NCBI RefSeq assembly: GCF_014596475.1
Contig: NZ_MECJ01000033.1
Coordinates: 496,001 to 560,000 of the forward strand
From: Streptomyces sp. CBMA152
GTDB lineage: Bacteria > Actinomycetota > Actinomycetes > Streptomycetales > Streptomycetaceae
DNA: 64,000 bases
Direction of reading: 5' to 3'
Positions 1 to 8,031 of this stretch are shown piece by piece; position 1 is the first letter of the stretch; each line of letters opens with the position of its first letter. Both the position numbers and the translations under genes were made by a program. The notes under the pieces are model-generated. The model had not been told where the DNA came from. It saw nothing but the letters and a program-made list of their open reading frames with translations, and searched no databases.

Positions 1-324
1 GACCCACAGCGGCCCGACGGAGCCGATGACGGCGGCCATACCGCCGGGCAGCCGGTAGGCGGAGAGGAAGAGCAGCGGGAAGAACGCGCCGATGTTCAGC
101 GCCCCGAGCACTCCCGCTTTCCACCACCACTCCCCTCTCGGCAGCCGTCGCGTGACGGCGAGGAGTGCGAGTCCGGCAGGCAGCGCCCGCATCATGCCGG
201 TGAACAACGGCCGGTCGGCGGGCAGGAACTGCGTGGTCACGGCGTATGTGGAGCCCCAGGAGACGGGCGCGAGGGCGGTGAGCGCGATGGTAGCCATGCG
301 GCTCGGGTTGCGGACGGTGCTCAT
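1..324 (-). CDS. EamA/DMT-family transporter, N-terminal part (runs off window)
   Basis: The reverse strand is open from an ATG at 322-324 to the window edge (108 codons). It begins MSTVRNPSRMATIALTALAP, followed by VSWGSTYAVTTQFLPADRP and hydrophobic segments with GGMAAVIGSVGPLWV. This is the N-terminal half of a drug/metabolite (EamA, RhaT-like) exporter: the WGSTY motif in helix 1 and the GxxA/xxGS helix are typical of the family. It diverges from the MarR-type regulator at 445, and the two starts flank a palindromic region at 354-407. The exporter is therefore the likely regulated target. The substrate is unknown, and the C-terminal part lies outside the window. Confidence 0.8.
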   Translation of the reverse strand, partial: MSTVRNPSRMATIALTALAPVSWGSTYAVTTQFLPADRPLFTGMMRALPAGLALLAVTRRLPRGEWWWKAGVLGALNIGAFFPLLFLSAYRLPGGMAAVIGSVGPLWV

Positions 325-353
325 ACGGGGCTCCAGAAACGGGATCGATGCCG

Positions 354-407
354 AAGTTGCTCGATGGAAAGTAGCTTACTCCTAAGCTACTTTCCGCCAA
401 GCAACTT
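354..407. promoter_or_regulatory. Palindromic operator region between EamA exporter and MarR gene
   Basis: A perfect inverted repeat has 13-bp arms at 366-378 and 383-395 (core AAGTAGCTTA / TAAGCTACTT, 4-nt spacer). It is flanked symmetrically by a second, related pair, AAGTTGCT at 354-361 and AGCAACTT at 400-407. Nested half-sites in a divergent promoter next to a MarR gene suggest an autoregulatory operator. The repeat structure is seen directly; the regulator assignment is inference. Confidence 0.7.
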
Positions 408-444
408 TCTTGCGTCCGACCCATTCCGCTCGGATACTGGTTCC

Positions 445-945
445 ATGACAGCGACCACCCCCCGCGACCCCGTCGACGCCATCACCGCGCAGTGGGCGGA
501 GGTCCGCCCCGACCTCGACACCCTTCCGATGGCCGTCTACGGCCGCATCTACCGCGTCTCCCGCGCGATGGGCGACCGGATCGAGAAGGAGTACAAGCGG
601 TTCGGGATCTCACGCGGCGAGTTCGACGTGCTCGCGACACTGCGCCGCTCCGGCGAGCCGTACACGCTCTCGCCGCGCCAGCTCTCGGCGACGCTGATGC
701 TCACCACCGGCGGGATGACCGGGCGGCTCGACAAACTGGAGAAGGCCGGGCTGCTGAGCCGCAGCCCGGACCCGCACGACCGGCGCGGGCTGCGCGTCAC
801 CCTCTCCGACAAGGGGCGGGAGATCGTCGACGAGTCGGTGACGGCGGGCCTGGCGATGCAGCACGAGGTGCTGGACAGCGTGCTCGACGAGGCCGAGGCG
901 GCCCAGCTCGCCGCCCTGCTGCGCAAGCTGCTCGCCGCGCACTGA
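445..945 (+). CDS. MarR-family transcriptional regulator
   Basis: A 166-aa winged-helix regulator. The order fits MarR: an N-terminal dimerisation helix, then FGISRGEFDVLATLRRSG (helix 2 and start of the HTH), SPRQLSATLMLTTGGMTGRL as the recognition region, and the wing LSRSPDPHDRRGLRVTLSDKG carrying the conserved D-x-R-D/R motif. It was started at ATG 445; the longer frame from 364 would translate across the palindromic operator. It probably represses itself and the divergent EamA exporter in response to an unknown ligand. A strong hairpin at 974-1018 ends the transcript. Confidence 0.9.
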   Translation: MTATTPRDPVDAITAQWAEVRPDLDTLPMAVYGRIYRVSRAMGDRIEKEYKRFGISRGEFDVLATLRRSGEPYTLSPRQLSATLMLTTGGMTGRLDKLEKAGLLSRSPDPHDRRGLRVTLSDKGREIVDESVTAGLAMQHEVLDSVLDEAEAAQLAALLRKLLAAH

Positions 946-973
946 GCACGTCGACCGCCGCCTGAAATGAGAA

Positions 974-1018
974 AAGGCGCTTTACGGTACGAGTCGGACT
1001 CGTACCGTAAAGCGCCTT
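974..1018. terminator. Bidirectional hairpin terminator, 22-bp arms
   Basis: Perfect inverted repeat: arms 974-995 and 997-1018 with a single-base centre. It lies between the 3' ends of the convergent MarR gene and the small membrane-protein gene. It has no long T tract, as is common for Streptomyces terminators. Confidence 0.75.
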
Positions 1019-1040
1019 CTCAAGGCGTGAAGCGCGGCGG

Positions 1041-1271
1041 TCAGGCCTTCTTGCGCGACTTGTCGAGGACTATCACCAGACCGGCGATGATCGCGAAGAG
1101 CGCGATCGGCGTGACCACGTACAGGCCGATCGTGTTGATCACGCTCAGGCCCTTGCCCGGGTCGTCGCCGTCGTCGCGGGTGAGCGCGAGGGCGGGGGCC
1201 GACATCAGCAGCATCATCAGCGTCGTTCCGGCCGCCACGGCGCCGGCGCGCAGGGTGTTCTTCTTGTCCAC
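1041..1271 (-). CDS. Small secreted/membrane protein of unknown function
   Basis: A 76-aa product starting at GTG 1271 (VDKKNTLRAGAV...). A signal-like hydrophobic stretch ends LLMSAPALA. A short acidic linker (TRDDGDDPGKG) follows, then one transmembrane helix (about residues 46-68, IGLYVVTPIALFAIIAGLV) and a basic tail, KSRKKA. There is no Shine-Dalgarno sequence; instead TACTTT sits 6 nt before the GTG, suggesting leaderless transcription. It lies downstream of malQ on the same strand. No family was recognised. Confidence 0.6.
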   Translation of the reverse strand: MDKKNTLRAGAVAAGTTLMMLLMSAPALALTRDDGDDPGKGLSVINTIGLYVVTPIALFAIIAGLVIVLDKSRKKA

Positions 1272-1291
1272 AGTGCAAAAGTAGCGAACGC

Positions 1292-3586
1292 CTAAGTGGG
1301 GCGCGCGCCCGGGGGTGCCGTATGAGTCCGCGCGCCCGTCGGGGCGGTGCGCGCCCCGACGGTGAACACCCGCATCAGGCCGTGCAGCCGGGGCGAGGAG
1401 ACCAGGTCCTCCAGGGTCAGCGGGCGGCCGTCGGGGCCCGCCACGGGCAGGCGCCAGTTGGGGTACTGGTCCCAGGTGCCCGGCAGGTTCTGCGGGCGGC
1501 GGTCGCCCACCGCGTCCGGCAGCCAGACCCCGACCATCCGGGCGGGCGTGCGCAGCAGAAAGCGGTAGACGGCCCGGACCGCGCCCTCCTCGCCCCGGGC
1601 GCCCTCCGGCAGCAGCCCGAGCCGGGCGAGATAGGCCAGCCACTCCCCCACCTCGGCCGCATCCTCGGCCTGTTCCTCGGCGAGCGGGCGGGTGAGCAGG
1701 CCGAGGCGGTGGCGCAGGCCGACGTGCTCGCCGGTGAGCCGGGCGGCCGTGGACGGCAGGTCATGCGTGGTGGCGGTGGCGACGCACGCCTCGCGCCAGG
1801 CGGTGGGGGGCAGCGGACGGTCGGTGCCGCCCCAGTCGCGCTCGAACCAGAGCACCGAGGTGCCGAGCACCCCGCGCCTGCCGAGCGCCTCCCGTACGCC
1901 GGGCTCGACCGTGCCCAGATCCTCCCCTATGACGACGGCCCCGGCGCGGTGGGCCTCCAGGACGAGGACGGCGAGCATCGCCTCGGCGTCGTAGCGCACA
2001 TACGTCCCGGCGGTCGGCTCCTGACCCTGCGGGACCCACCACAGCCGGAAGAGCCCCATGACGTGGTCGATCCGCAGCGCGCCCGCGTGCCGCAGCAGGT
2101 TCCGCAGGAGCCCCCGGTACGGGGCGTAGCCGGTCGCGGCCAGCACGTCGGGGCGCCAGGGCGGCAGGCCCCAGTCCTGGCCGCGCGCGTTGAACGCGTC
2201 GGGCGGCGCGCCCACCGACATGCCCCGGGCGAAGGTCCGCTGCTGCGCCCAGGCGTCGGCGCCGCCCGGATGCACACCGACGGCGAGGTCATGGACGAGC
2301 CCGACCGCCATCCCGGCCTCCCGGGCGGCCCGTTGGGCGGCGGCGAGCTGGGTGTCGGTGAGCCAGGCGAGCCGGGTGTGGAAGTCGACGCGGTCGATGA
2401 GCTCGCGGCGGGCGCGCGCGGTGGCGGCCGAGCGCGGGTCACGCAACCCCTGCGGCCACCGCGCCCAGTCGGGCCCGTACCGCTCGGCGAGCGCGCACCA
2501 GGTGGCGTGGTCCTCCAACGCCTGCCCCTGCTGCGCCAGATAGTCGCAGTACGCGGCCCGCCGCCCGGGCGCCAGCGGTACGCGCGCGATCTCCTCCAGC
2601 GCCTCCCGCTTGAGCGCCCACACCGCGTCCCGGTCGATCAACTCGCCGTCGTTCAGGACGGATTGACGCAGTGCGTCGGCCGCCTTGAGGAGTTCGTCGA
2701 GCCTGCGTCTGTCGCGTACGTACGCGTACTCGGGCACGTCCTCGATCCGCAGGTGTACGGGGTCGGGGAAGCGGCGGGAGGAGGGGCGGTAGGGCGAGGG
2801 GTCGGTGGGGGTGCCGGGGACGGCGGCGTGCAGCGGGTTGATCTGGAGGAACCCGGCCCCCACGGCCCGCCCCGCCCACGCGGCGAGCTCCGCGAGGTCC
2901 CCGAGGTCGCCCATGCCCCAGGAGTGGGCGGAGAGCAGCGAGTACAGCTGCACGAGGAACCCGTGGGTGCGGGCGGGGGGTTGCGGGGTGCGCCCCGGCG
3001 CGACGACGAGCGTGGCGCGCGCGACGCGGCCGTCGGGGGTGCGGGCGGTGACACTGTGGACGCCGAGGGGGAGGGCGGGCCAGGGGGTGTGTTCGGGTGC
3101 CGGTGGGTCGGCGGAGGTGGCCACAGGTGGCTCGGCCGGTCCCGGCGGCTCGGCGGGTGGTGGCTCGGGCGGCGCCGACCGGTCGGCGGGTGCCGAGGCC
3201 TCACCCGATCCCGGCCGCTCGGCGCGTACCGACGCCCCACCCGGTCCCGGTGGCTCCGCCACCCCCGGCGTCACCCACCGTGTCTCCCCGCCGTCCTCCG
3301 CCTCGACGCGGACCATCGTGCCCGGGGGCAGGGTCGCGAGGGCCGGGGGCGGGGGCGGTGGGCCCGGGGTGTGCCAGTGGACCACCGTGGGGGGCAACAG
3401 GCGTTCTGCCTCGGCCAGTTCGGCTGTCGCCAGCGCGGTGGCCACCGCCTCGGGGGTCGCCGCGTCCACGCCCAGCGCGGCCAGGACCGCGACGACCGTG
3501 GCGTCCGCGACCGGAACCGTACGGTCCGGCGACGGGTCGTACGACGTGGCGACGCCGTGCAGCGCGGCGAGCCGGTCGAGGGTCAT
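1292..3586 (-). CDS. malQ: 4-alpha-glucanotransferase (amylomaltase, GH77)
   Basis: Transfers alpha-1,4-glucan segments between maltooligosaccharides in cytoplasmic maltodextrin/glycogen metabolism. The GH77 catalytic landmarks are visible: the nucleophile Asp in LRIDHVMGLFRLWW (about residue 505), the acid/base Glu in VIGEDLGTV (about 555) and the third Asp in TTHDLPSTAARL (about 610). At 764 aa it is longer than E. coli MalQ. The extra length is an N-terminal domain plus a low-complexity Pro/Ala/Glu stretch at about residues 95-170, probably a flexible linker. GGAG lies 10 nt before ATG 3586. Confidence 0.93.
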   Translation of the reverse strand: MTLDRLAALHGVATSYDPSPDRTVPVADATVVAVLAALGVDAATPEAVATALATAELAEAERLLPPTVVHWHTPGPPPPPPALATLPPGTMVRVEAEDGGETRWVTPGVAEPPGPGGASVRAERPGSGEASAPADRSAPPEPPPAEPPGPAEPPVATSADPPAPEHTPWPALPLGVHSVTARTPDGRVARATLVVAPGRTPQPPARTHGFLVQLYSLLSAHSWGMGDLGDLAELAAWAGRAVGAGFLQINPLHAAVPGTPTDPSPYRPSSRRFPDPVHLRIEDVPEYAYVRDRRRLDELLKAADALRQSVLNDGELIDRDAVWALKREALEEIARVPLAPGRRAAYCDYLAQQGQALEDHATWCALAERYGPDWARWPQGLRDPRSAATARARRELIDRVDFHTRLAWLTDTQLAAAQRAAREAGMAVGLVHDLAVGVHPGGADAWAQQRTFARGMSVGAPPDAFNARGQDWGLPPWRPDVLAATGYAPYRGLLRNLLRHAGALRIDHVMGLFRLWWVPQGQEPTAGTYVRYDAEAMLAVLVLEAHRAGAVVIGEDLGTVEPGVREALGRRGVLGTSVLWFERDWGGTDRPLPPTAWREACVATATTHDLPSTAARLTGEHVGLRHRLGLLTRPLAEEQAEDAAEVGEWLAYLARLGLLPEGARGEEGAVRAVYRFLLRTPARMVGVWLPDAVGDRRPQNLPGTWDQYPNWRLPVAGPDGRPLTLEDLVSSPRLHGLMRVFTVGARTAPTGARTHTAPPGARPT

Positions 3587-3590
3587 GGCG

Positions 3591-3830
3591 TCATGCTCCG
3601 ACAGGCCCGGCCACCGGGGTCGGCTCGCTGGTCAGGGGCGCCGCCTCGGTCAACGGCGGCTCGCTGGTGAGCGGTTCGGCGTCGGCCAGCGGAGGTTCGC
3701 TGGTCAGGGGCTGTTCTAGGGCGGAGAGGGCCACGGGGGCTCCACAGAGTGTCGGCAACGGAGGACACAGCAGCCCTACCCCGTGGGCGGGCTCCCATCC
3801 GTACAACGTGAGGCGGGTCACGGTCGTCAC
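3591..3830 (-). CDS. Possible small repeat-containing ORF upstream of malQ
   Basis: A 79-codon GTG-started frame ending 4 nt before malQ. Its C-terminal half carries three imperfect copies of a PLTSEP-containing repeat (residues about 40-73). The first half has WEPAHGVGLLCPP. No convincing ribosome site and no known family. The repeats are real in DNA; that it is translated is a guess. The alternative is malQ leader DNA. The rest of the 3587-3997 gap holds only a weak TTGACA-like element at 3912 in front of the hexosaminidase gene. Confidence 0.3.
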   Translation of the reverse strand: MTTVTRLTLYGWEPAHGVGLLCPPLPTLCGAPVALSALEQPLTSEPPLADAEPLTSEPPLTEAAPLTSEPTPVAGPVGA

Positions 3831-3997
3831 TGCGCGTTCGCCGCGCCGACACGTTTCTCCGCTCGTGAACGATCACCGGAGGGGGCAATTCCGGCACAAC
3901 AGTCACCCGCATTGACACCCTCGCACCGGGGGTGGTGGGCTCGGGGCGGGTTGTGGCGCGGGCGGCCGCAAAAGCGGTGCCGAGGCGAGGAGATGGC

Positions 3998-6900
3998 GTG
4001 CGGTTCGGGCGCGGTAGGCGGGCGACGGCTCTCGCGGTGGCCGTGATCGGCGGGCTCCTCGGCGCGGCCCCCGGCGCACTCGCGGCCCCCACCGGACCCT
4101 GGGTGCCCGACCAGCCCACCACCGGCCCCTCGACGGAGGCCGGACAGGATTCCGTCCCGGCCGTCTGGCCCCGGCCGCAGTCGGTCAAGCGGTCCGGGTC
4201 CGGGCTGAGCCTGGGCAGCGAGGCCGTGGTCGTCGCCGACCCCGGCGCCGACCCGTACGCGGTGTCCGCGCTAGGGGACGTACTCGACCAGGCCGGGGTC
4301 ACCACGATCCACGACGGGCTCGCGGGCAACGGTCCGGTGTTCGTGGTGGGCGGCGCGGGCGCGCAGGACGCGCTGCGCGCCCTGCGGGTCCCCGAGCGCG
4401 GGGACCTGCCGTCGGGCGGCTACCGGATCGGTGTCGGGCGGGTCGGCGGGCGGGACACCGTCGCACTCGACGGCGTCGGCGACGACGGGCTCTTCCACGC
4501 CGTGCAGACACTGCGTCAGCTCGTCGGCAAGGACGCGCGCGGGGACGCGACGGTGCCCGGGGTGAGCGTGCGCGACTGGCCCGCGACCGCCGTACGCGGC
4601 ACGACGGAAGGTTTCTACGGGCAGCCGTGGACGCCCGAACAGCGGCTAGGCCAGCTGGACTTCATGGGGCGCACCAAGCAGAACCGCTACCTGTACGCGC
4701 CCGGCGACGACCCGTACCGCCAGGCCCAGTGGCGCGACCCGTACCCGGCCGACCAGCGCGCCGCCTTCCGTACGCTCGCCGCCCGCGCCGCCGCCAACCA
4801 TGTGACGCTCGCCTGGGCGGTCGCGCCCGGCCAGGAGATGTGCCTGTCCTCGGACGGCGACGTCAAGGCGCTGCTGCGCAAGCTCGACGCGATGTGGGCG
4901 CTCGGCGTGCGCGCCTTCCAGCTCCAGTTCCAGGACGTCAGCTACAGCGAGTGGCACTGCGGCCAGGACAAGAAGACCTTCGGGAAGGGCCCGGCCGCCG
5001 CCGCCCGCGCCCACGCGCGCGTGGCGAACGCCGTCGCGGCCCACCTCGCCGAGCGCTACCCCGGCTCGCAGCCGCTGTCGCTGATGCCGACGGAGTACTA
5101 CCAGGACGGCGCCACCACGTACCGCGGCGCGCTCGCGGACGGGCTCGACGCGCGCGTACAGGTCGCCTGGACGGGTGTCGGGGTGGTGCCGCGCACCATC
5201 ACCGGGCGCGAACTCGCGGGCGCGCGGGCAGCGTTCGGGCATCCGCTGGTGACGATGGACAACTATCCCGTCAACGACTGGGCGCCCGGCCGGATCTTCC
5301 TCGGCCCGTACACCGGCCGCGAGCCCGCCGTCGCGACCGGCTCGGCGGCGCTGCTCGCCAACGCCATGGAACAGGCGTCGGCCTCCCGCATCCCGCTGTT
5401 CACGGCCGCCGACTACGCCTGGAACCCGCAGGGGTACGAGCCCGAGGCGTCCTGGCGGGCCGCGATCGCGGATCTGGCGGGCGGTGACGCGCCGGTGCGC
5501 GAGGCGCTGACCGCGCTGGCCGGCAACGACTCCTCGTCGGTGCTCAGCAGCGCCGAGTCCGCCTATCTGCGCCCGCTCCTGGACGCGTTCTGGCAGTCGC
5601 GCGGCTCGGCGGACCCGTCGGTACGGGACGCGGCCGCCGCACGGCTGCGCTCGGCCTTCACGGTCATGCGCCAGACGCCCGACCGGCTCGCCGCCGACAG
5701 CGCGCTGGCCGACGAGGTCCGCCCCTGGTCCGACCGGCTCTCGCGCTACGGCCGGGCCGGCGAGGTCGCCGTCGACATGCTCCAGGCGCAGGCCCACGGC
5801 CACGGCGCGGCCGCCTGGCGGGCCGCGCTCGCCCTGGAGCCACTGCGCCAGAGCGCCGCGACCGGGACGGCCACGGTCGGCAAGGGGGTCCTGGACGCGT
5901 TCCTGGCGCGCGCGGCCGACGCGTCGGCGGCCTGGACGGGCGCGGACCGCCCGGCGGGGACCGTCACCGTGTCGCCGGACGCGTACACCGTGGGCCTCGG
6001 GCGGGTGCGCCCCGTGGAGGCCCTGACGGTCATGGACGACGCGGGCTTCGGCCCGGGCCCCGCCGTGGGCCCCGGCTCGGGCCCCCCGGCCTGGGCCACG
6101 GCGGGCGCCCCGGCCGCCCCGGTCGTCGGCCCCGGCCCGGTCCTCGCCGCCGCGCGTGTGCCGTGGGCCGAGGGCGGGGCGCTGGTGCAGGTGCATGTGC
6201 CGGGTCAGGGCTGGCGCAGTGTCGGGCCGCTGTCGGGCGACGGCTGGACGCAGGCGGCCGCCGGGGGCGTCCTCGCCGACGCGGTCCGCGTGACGGGCCC
6301 CTCCGACTCCGTACAGTCCGTACGGCATCTGATCCCGTGGTTCGCGGACGAGCCGCGCGCCCGCTTCGAGCTGGCGAAGGACGCGACGGACGCGGAGATC
6401 GGCGGCAAGCCGCAGCGGGTCGCGGCGGTGCTGACGTCGACGCGGCCCGGGGACGTACGGGGCACGCTCACCGCGCGCGCTCCCCGAGGTATCGGGGTCA
6501 CACTCCCGGGCTCGGCCACGGTGCCGCGCGGGGCCACTTCTACGGTGCCGGTGGAGGTGACGGTGGCGCCGGGCACACCGGCGGGCGAGTACCGCGTGCC
6601 GGTGTCCTTCGCCGGGCAGGAGCGGACCCTGACCGTCAAGGCGTATCCGCGTACGGTCGGCCCCGACCTGATCGCGGGCGCCGCCGCGTCGTCCTCGGGC
6701 GACGAGACCCCCGCGTTCCCGGCCCGCGCGGCGGCCGACGGCGATCCGTCGACCCGCTGGTCGTCCCCGGCGGTCGACAACGCCTGGTGGCAGGCCGAAC
6801 TACCGGCCCGCAGCCGCGTCGGCCTGGTCGTCCTGAACTGGCAGGACGCCTACGCGAGCGCGTACACCATCCAGACCTCCCCCGACGGCCGCACCTGGCG

Positions 6901-7057
6901 CACGGCGGCGACGGTCCGAGACGGCAAGGGCGGCCGAGAGGCGGTACGGATGGACGCGAGAGACGCCCGTTTCCTCCGGATCCAGGGCGTCACAAGAGCG
7001 ACCCCGTACGGCTACTCACTGTGGTCGGTAGAGGCATACGCAGTGGCTGCGCCTTAA
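3998..7057 (+). CDS. Secreted beta-N-acetylglucosaminidase-like glycosidase (GH84 type) with NEW3 and F5/8C domains
   Basis: A 1019-aa exported glycosidase. GTG 3998 was chosen because GAGGAG precedes it by 6 nt. A twin-basic N-terminus and hydrophobic stretch ending GAAPGALA form a signal peptide. An N-terminal hexosaminidase-like domain is followed by the GH84-type barrel, with EGFYGQPWTPEQR (about residue 203) and YLYAPGDDPYRQAQWRDPYP. The catalytic strand reads QLQFQDVSYSEW (about 307-318): the family normally has two adjacent Asp here, and this protein has Gln-Asp. The C-terminus has an NPCBM-associated NEW3 beta domain (about 820-885) and an F5/8 type C (CBM32-like) carbohydrate-binding domain (about 890-1015). 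It probably trims GlcNAc from chitin-, glycan- or glycoprotein-derived material outside the cell. Confidence 0.85.
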   Translation: MRFGRGRRATALAVAVIGGLLGAAPGALAAPTGPWVPDQPTTGPSTEAGQDSVPAVWPRPQSVKRSGSGLSLGSEAVVVADPGADPYAVSALGDVLDQAGVTTIHDGLAGNGPVFVVGGAGAQDALRALRVPERGDLPSGGYRIGVGRVGGRDTVALDGVGDDGLFHAVQTLRQLVGKDARGDATVPGVSVRDWPATAVRGTTEGFYGQPWTPEQRLGQLDFMGRTKQNRYLYAPGDDPYRQAQWRDPYPADQRAAFRTLAARAAANHVTLAWAVAPGQEMCLSSDGDVKALLRKLDAMWALGVRAFQLQFQDVSYSEWHCGQDKKTFGKGPAAAARAHARVANAVAAHLAERYPGSQPLSLMPTEYYQDGATTYRGALADGLDARVQVAWTGVGVVPRTITGRELAGARAAFGHPLVTMDNYPVNDWAPGRIFLGPYTGREPAVATGSAALLANAMEQASASRIPLFTAADYAWNPQGYEPEASWRAAIADLAGGDAPVREALTALAGNDSSSVLSSAESAYLRPLLDAFWQSRGSADPSVRDAAAARLRSAFTVMRQTPDRLAADSALADEVRPWSDRLSRYGRAGEVAVDMLQAQAHGHGAAAWRAALALEPLRQSAATGTATVGKGVLDAFLARAADASAAWTGADRPAGTVTVSPDAYTVGLGRVRPVEALTVMDDAGFGPGPAVGPGSGPPAWATAGAPAAPVVGPGPVLAAARVPWAEGGALVQVHVPGQGWRSVGPLSGDGWTQAAAGGVLADAVRVTGPSDSVQSVRHLIPWFADEPRARFELAKDATDAEIGGKPQRVAAVLTSTRPGDVRGTLTARAPRGIGVTLPGSATVPRGATSTVPVEVTVAPGTPAGEYRVPVSFAGQERTLTVKAYPRTVGPDLIAGAAASSSGDETPAFPARAAADGDPSTRWSSPAVDNAWWQAELPARSRVGLVVLNWQDAYASAYTIQTSPDGRTWRTAATVRDGKGGREAVRMDARDARFLRIQGVTRATPYGYSLWSVEAYAVAAP

Positions 7058-7200
7058 GGGGCGCGGGGCTGTGACATTTGCGGCTCCGCCGCGCGGGCGC
7101 GACCAGCTGCGACGCCCCCACGGCCGCCCGAGCCACCATCCCCTTAGGGGGCGCGGGGAACTGCGCGACCAGCCACGCACGGTCCGCAGACGAACCCCGC
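7054..7200 (+). repeat. Dispersed GC-rich intergenic repeat (two degenerate units)
   Basis: Starts at the stop codon of the glycosidase gene. One unit (from 7055) contains GGGGCGCGGGGCTGTGAC. A second (from 7146) contains GGGGAACTGCGCGACCAGCC and ends GTCCGCAGACGAA. The second unit is shared almost base for base with the copy at 36433-36475. This fills the gap between the glycosidase and the HNH gene. Confidence 0.7.
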
Positions 7201-7240
7201 ACCCAAAGACACCGCGCCCAGAGACAAATCTGGCCCGGAA

Positions 7241-7777
7241 TCAGGCAGAAATGCCATCGATCCGGGCCAGAGCATCATCCGCCCCGAACGGTTGAAGGTA
7301 CGGAAGCCATCGCGGATCCCGATGCCCCGTACCGATGATCCGCCAGGCCAGACCACTCGGCGGCGCGGGCTGATGCCGCAGCCGCCAGCCGAGCTCCAGC
7401 AGATGACGGTCGGCCTTGACGTGGTTGCAGCGACGGCACGCGGCCACCACGTTGTCCCAGACGTGCAGACCACCACGGCTGCGCGGGATGACGTGGTCGA
7501 CGCTGGTTGCGACGCCACCGCAGTACATACAGCGCCCGCCGTCCCGTGCGAAGAGCGCACGGCGGGTCAGCGGAACGGGCCCCCGGTAGGGGACCCGTAC
7601 GAATCTCTTCAGCCGGACCACGCTGGGCGCGGGGACGGCACGGGTCGCGCTATGCATGAAGGCGCCGGATTCCTCTAGGCAGACTGCCTTGTTTTCGAGT
7701 ACGAGGACGAGCGCGCGGCGGAGCGGTACGACGCCGAGGGGCTCGTACGACGCGTTGAGGACCAGGACGTGCGGCAC
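7241..7777 (-). CDS. HNH endonuclease
   Basis: A 178-aa protein started at GTG 7777, with GGAGG 8 nt upstream; longer frames lack a ribosome site. It begins VPHVLVLNASYEPLG, the typical N-terminus of the actinobacterial HNH family. The nuclease core is CMYCGG...SVDHVIPRSRGG...WDNVVAACRRCNHVKADR, with two CxxC zinc pairs and the DH/N/H catalytic signature. It is a single-copy chromosomal type whose substrate is not established. Not linked to restriction or phage genes here. It diverges from the MscS gene. Confidence 0.9.
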   Translation of the reverse strand: MPHVLVLNASYEPLGVVPLRRALVLVLENKAVCLEESGAFMHSATRAVPAPSVVRLKRFVRVPYRGPVPLTRRALFARDGGRCMYCGGVATSVDHVIPRSRGGLHVWDNVVAACRRCNHVKADRHLLELGWRLRHQPAPPSGLAWRIIGTGHRDPRWLPYLQPFGADDALARIDGISA

Positions 7778-8031
7778 GGTGGATGCCTCCTTGTACGCCG
7801 GCGGCGCGTGGCTCGCGCCGGGACGATCTGCCTTCAGTCTCTCCTCATGCCTGGTCGAAACGCCACCACGTCCGGGTAACGGGCTGGAAGTGTTTTCGAC
7901 CACACTCCCCTACATCCCCAGGTCCGGTCCGTCTCTCCCTCGAACACGGCACCGAAGCACACGGGTTGCCCCGTTAGTGTGGTTGGCCTGCCGTCGCACT
8001 GTCGGCAGCGCAAGTCCTGGAGGTTCCCGCC

